The notes beneath the pieces were generated by a model, which made no database searches, was not told where the DNA came from, and saw nothing but the letters and a program-made list of their open reading frames with translations. Positions 4,475 to 6,240 of a stretch of 6,240 nt of DNA are shown one piece after another; the first letter of the stretch is position 1; every line of letters begins with the position of its first letter. The DNA is from Candidatus Ethanoperedens thermophilum (GTDB taxonomy: Archaea; Halobacteriota; Methanosarcinia; Methanosarcinales; EX4572-44), in contig WNEG01000060.1 of the NCBI GenBank assembly GCA_012910725.1, positions 4,347 to 10,586 on the forward strand. Reading direction: 5' to 3'. Both the position numbers and the translations under genes were made by a program.

Positions 4475-6240
4475 ATGAAACCATTAAAAAATATACTTGC
4501 AGCAATTGGAATACTGGTTGCAATTACGATAATAGCGATGGCAGCAGCGCCGACACTGTCAAATAATAGCATCGATCCTGCATCAGGAAACACTACGACG
4601 CTTTTTGATTTTTCAGTTACTTTTACCGATCCAAATAATGACACCGCAACATACGTAAACGTCACAATCAATGGCACAAACTATACGCTTTCAGAGACAG
4701 ACCCTGCTGATATTAATACAACAGACGGGAAAGATTACATCGTAACAAACCGTGGTCCCTTTGCAAGTGGAATTCACATCTACAACTTCACAGCAAAAGA
4801 TGAAAACGCTACAGAGTCAACTACCGTAACCTCCTCCGATAAATCCTTCAATGTAACTGATACAGCACCAACATTTGTTCCGCCAGATCCAACAGGTCTT
4901 GCAAATACCACTGGTAAGTATTGGGTTAATTACACGTGGAATGCAGGAAGTGTGAATGTGACAGATTCTTACAATGTTAACATGAACGGCACGTGGACTA
5001 ATGATAGCGCTAACACATTCAAGAATGTGAGTGTTGGTCCAAGTGGTTGGGCGAACATCATAGTTTATGCCTACAACAACTCTGGCACAGGAACACTCTC
5101 AACAAGTAACGTTAGTGATTCAGTGCAGGCACCATCAGCACCAACATTTGTTCCGCCAAATCCAATAAGTCTTGCGAACACCACTAGTAAGTATTGGGTT
5201 AATTACACATGGAACGCAGGAACATCGGGAAACGATACCGATTCTTATAATGTGAGCGTAAACGGCGTGTGGGGTACTAACGGTACTACTAACGCATTCA
5301 GGAACGTGGATGCTGGTCCAAGCGGATGGGCAAACATCACGGTCTATGCCTACAACAACTCTGGCACAGGAACACTCTCAACAGGCGAGATTGATGATTC
5401 AGTGCAAGCACCAGCACTTCCCAAGTTCTACTATACTGGTAATCGTATCTGGGATGCTGCTCAGGAGATGAGTACTACGTACAAGTGGACGCCGCAGAGT
5501 TTCTCCGGGTTCTTCTATGACATTGATAATGATGTCAGCAGTGAGACTATGACTATTACTCTTGCCTCCAAGACTGATAGAAATATTGATGAGGGTGACT
5601 TGGTGTACGAATCCAAGCCTGTTAATATAAAATACGAGCATGATGCTTGGGGTAACTACACAGCGATTGGATTTCTGGCTGCGAAATATTTTGCAGGATA
5701 CACCGACAATAGCGTTGTGGAAAAAAAAGACATGGTCTCAAAAGGGTATCTTTCTGAAGTGTTAATCGATGAAGACGATAAACACACCATCACTATTGGA
5801 AGCACTCTCCCTCTTAAGGAAGGGTATGCACTAAAGGCGATCGACATCAGTGTAGAGGACACACTGGTGCGTTTCGTACTGTTAAAGGATGGTGAAGAGG
5901 TCTCGGGAAGTGATGAAATTGTCGATAAAGGTAAAAACTACGTATACGAGAAAAAGATTGGCAGCGTCAGTGATGTCCCAATCATAATTGTGTATGTTGA
6001 AACTGTTTTCCATGGCAGGGAGACCGATGCGGCATTCATTCGCGGAGTATTCCAGATTTCAGAAAACCCGACAAAGATCGAAACTGGTGATACCTACGGC
6101 ATCATGAAAGTGAAACAACGAAGCGTCAGTGGAATTAAAATGGAAAATGATGACTCCTTTGATTTATCAAGAGACAGCACTGTGGAGATCATGGGCGATA
6201 TCAAGTTTAAGGTGGCGGATTCTGATACTTTGCGGTTTGC
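4475..6240 (+). CDS. S-layer surface glycoprotein, N-terminal part (3' end outside window)
   Basis: The frame is open for 588 codons from ATG 4475 to the window end. Residues 1-25 are a signal peptide (basic KPLK, hydrophobic ILAAIGILVAITIIAM, cut near AMAAA). Residues 26-130 form an Ig/PKD-like domain (PTLSNNSIDPASGNTTTLFD then FSVTFTDPNNDT) known from archaeal surface proteins. Residues 131-221 and 222-313 are two near-identical beta repeats (APTFVPP...KYWVNYTWNAG...GPSGWANI). From 314 begins a Methanosarcinales S-layer domain (DUF1608, PF07752): FSGFFYDIDNDVSSETM, IGFLAAKYFAGYTD, HTITIGSTLPLKEGYALKAI, GVFQISENPT, and KFKVADSDTLRF at the window edge. By my count 26 N-glycosylation sequons (N-x-S/T) occur, 25 of them before residue 314, so the N-terminal half is probably heavily glycosylated. 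The protein is exported and likely part of the outer lattice. In relatives a second S-layer domain and a C-terminal membrane anchor follow; here they would lie beyond the window. Confidence 0.92.
   Translation, partial: MKPLKNILAAIGILVAITIIAMAAAPTLSNNSIDPASGNTTTLFDFSVTFTDPNNDTATYVNVTINGTNYTLSETDPADINTTDGKDYIVTNRGPFASGIHIYNFTAKDENATESTTVTSSDKSFNVTDTAPTFVPPDPTGLANTTGKYWVNYTWNAGSVNVTDSYNVNMNGTWTNDSANTFKNVSVGPSGWANIIVYAYNNSGTGTLSTSNVSDSVQAPSAPTFVPPNPISLANTTSKYWVNYTWNAGTSGNDTDSYNVSVNGVWGTNGTTNAFRNVDAGPSGWANITVYAYNNSGTGTLSTGEIDDSVQAPALPKFYYTGNRIWDAAQEMSTTYKWTPQSFSGFFYDIDNDVSSETMTITLASKTDRNIDEGDLVYESKPVNIKYEHDAWGNYTAIGFLAAKYFAGYTDNSVVEKKDMVSKGYLSEVLIDEDDKHTITIGSTLPLKEGYALKAIDISVEDTLVRFVLLKDGEEVSGSDEIVDKGKNYVYEKKIGSVSDVPIIIVYVETVFHGRETDAAFIRGVFQISENPTKIETGDTYGIMKVKQRSVSGIKMENDDSFDLSRDSTVEIMGDIKFKVADSDTLRF
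4865..5137 (+). repeat. Intragenic repeat unit 1 of the S-layer gene
   Basis: This 91-codon unit opens with APTFVPPDPTGLANTTGKYW and closes with the SDSVQAPS linker. It is followed without a gap by unit 2. Within it, 5066-5104 is identical base for base to 5345-5383 in unit 2, and AAGTATTGGGTTAATTACAC is also shared. The fold is probably an Ig-like beta sandwich; the W-V-N-Y-T-W and G-P-S-G-W-A-N motifs recur in surface proteins of related archaea. Confidence 0.9.
5138..5413 (+). repeat. Intragenic repeat unit 2 of the S-layer gene
   Basis: This 92-codon unit is in direct tandem with unit 1 and opens with APTFVPPNPISLANTTSKYW. It has a small insertion relative to unit 1 in the loop after TWNAG (TSGNDTDSYN against SVNVTDSYN). 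Seven sequons occur, in largely the same places as in unit 1. The following residues, ALPKFYYTGNRIWDAAQEMS, lead into the S-layer domain. Confidence 0.9.

Overview
The window looks like a chromosome segment of a methanogen-type euryarchaeon, most likely in or near the Methanosarcinales (possibly a relative such as an ANME-2 or Methanoperedens-like lineage; the sequence alone does not decide). Three things point there. The translation and RNA genes are archaeal (GatB, an Sm-like protein, ribosomal protein L37e). The last gene carries the S-layer domain known from Methanosarcina-type cell envelopes. The promoter and ribosome-binding signals are archaeal in style (AT-rich TATA boxes, GGAG/GAGGTG sites).

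Layout. Bases 1-828 are the 3' part of gatB (tRNA-dependent amidotransferase subunit B). Bases 829-2493 form an accessory stretch with low coding density. It holds a nested hairpin of unknown role (1032-1083), a minus-strand remnant of an IS605-type tnpB with its terminal hairpin (about 1164-1390), two diverged copies of an IS605-type terminal palindrome (about 1436-1490 and 1974-2025), a small DUF5678-like gene (1637-1903) and an antitoxin-like gene without a clear toxin (2106-2306). I see nothing recognisable in 866-1031 or, apart from a possible promoter, in 1493-1622.

Bases 2494-4357 hold a compact housekeeping cluster: lsm (2494-2712), rpl37e (2732-2902, only 56 codons) and purF (2954-4357). 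All three face the same way with gaps of 19 and 51 bases and look like one operon joining RNA metabolism, ribosome assembly and purine synthesis. Bases 4475-6240 are the 5' part of a large secreted surface-layer gene with its own promoter region. It encodes a signal peptide, an Ig/PKD-like domain, two near-identical glycosylation-rich repeats and the start of a Methanosarcinales S-layer domain, and it runs off the window.

I did not find a clear new defence or regulatory system. The most interesting material is the IS605 debris between gatB and lsm, which keeps an RNA-like terminal structure without a functional tnpB, and the architecture of the S-layer protein.
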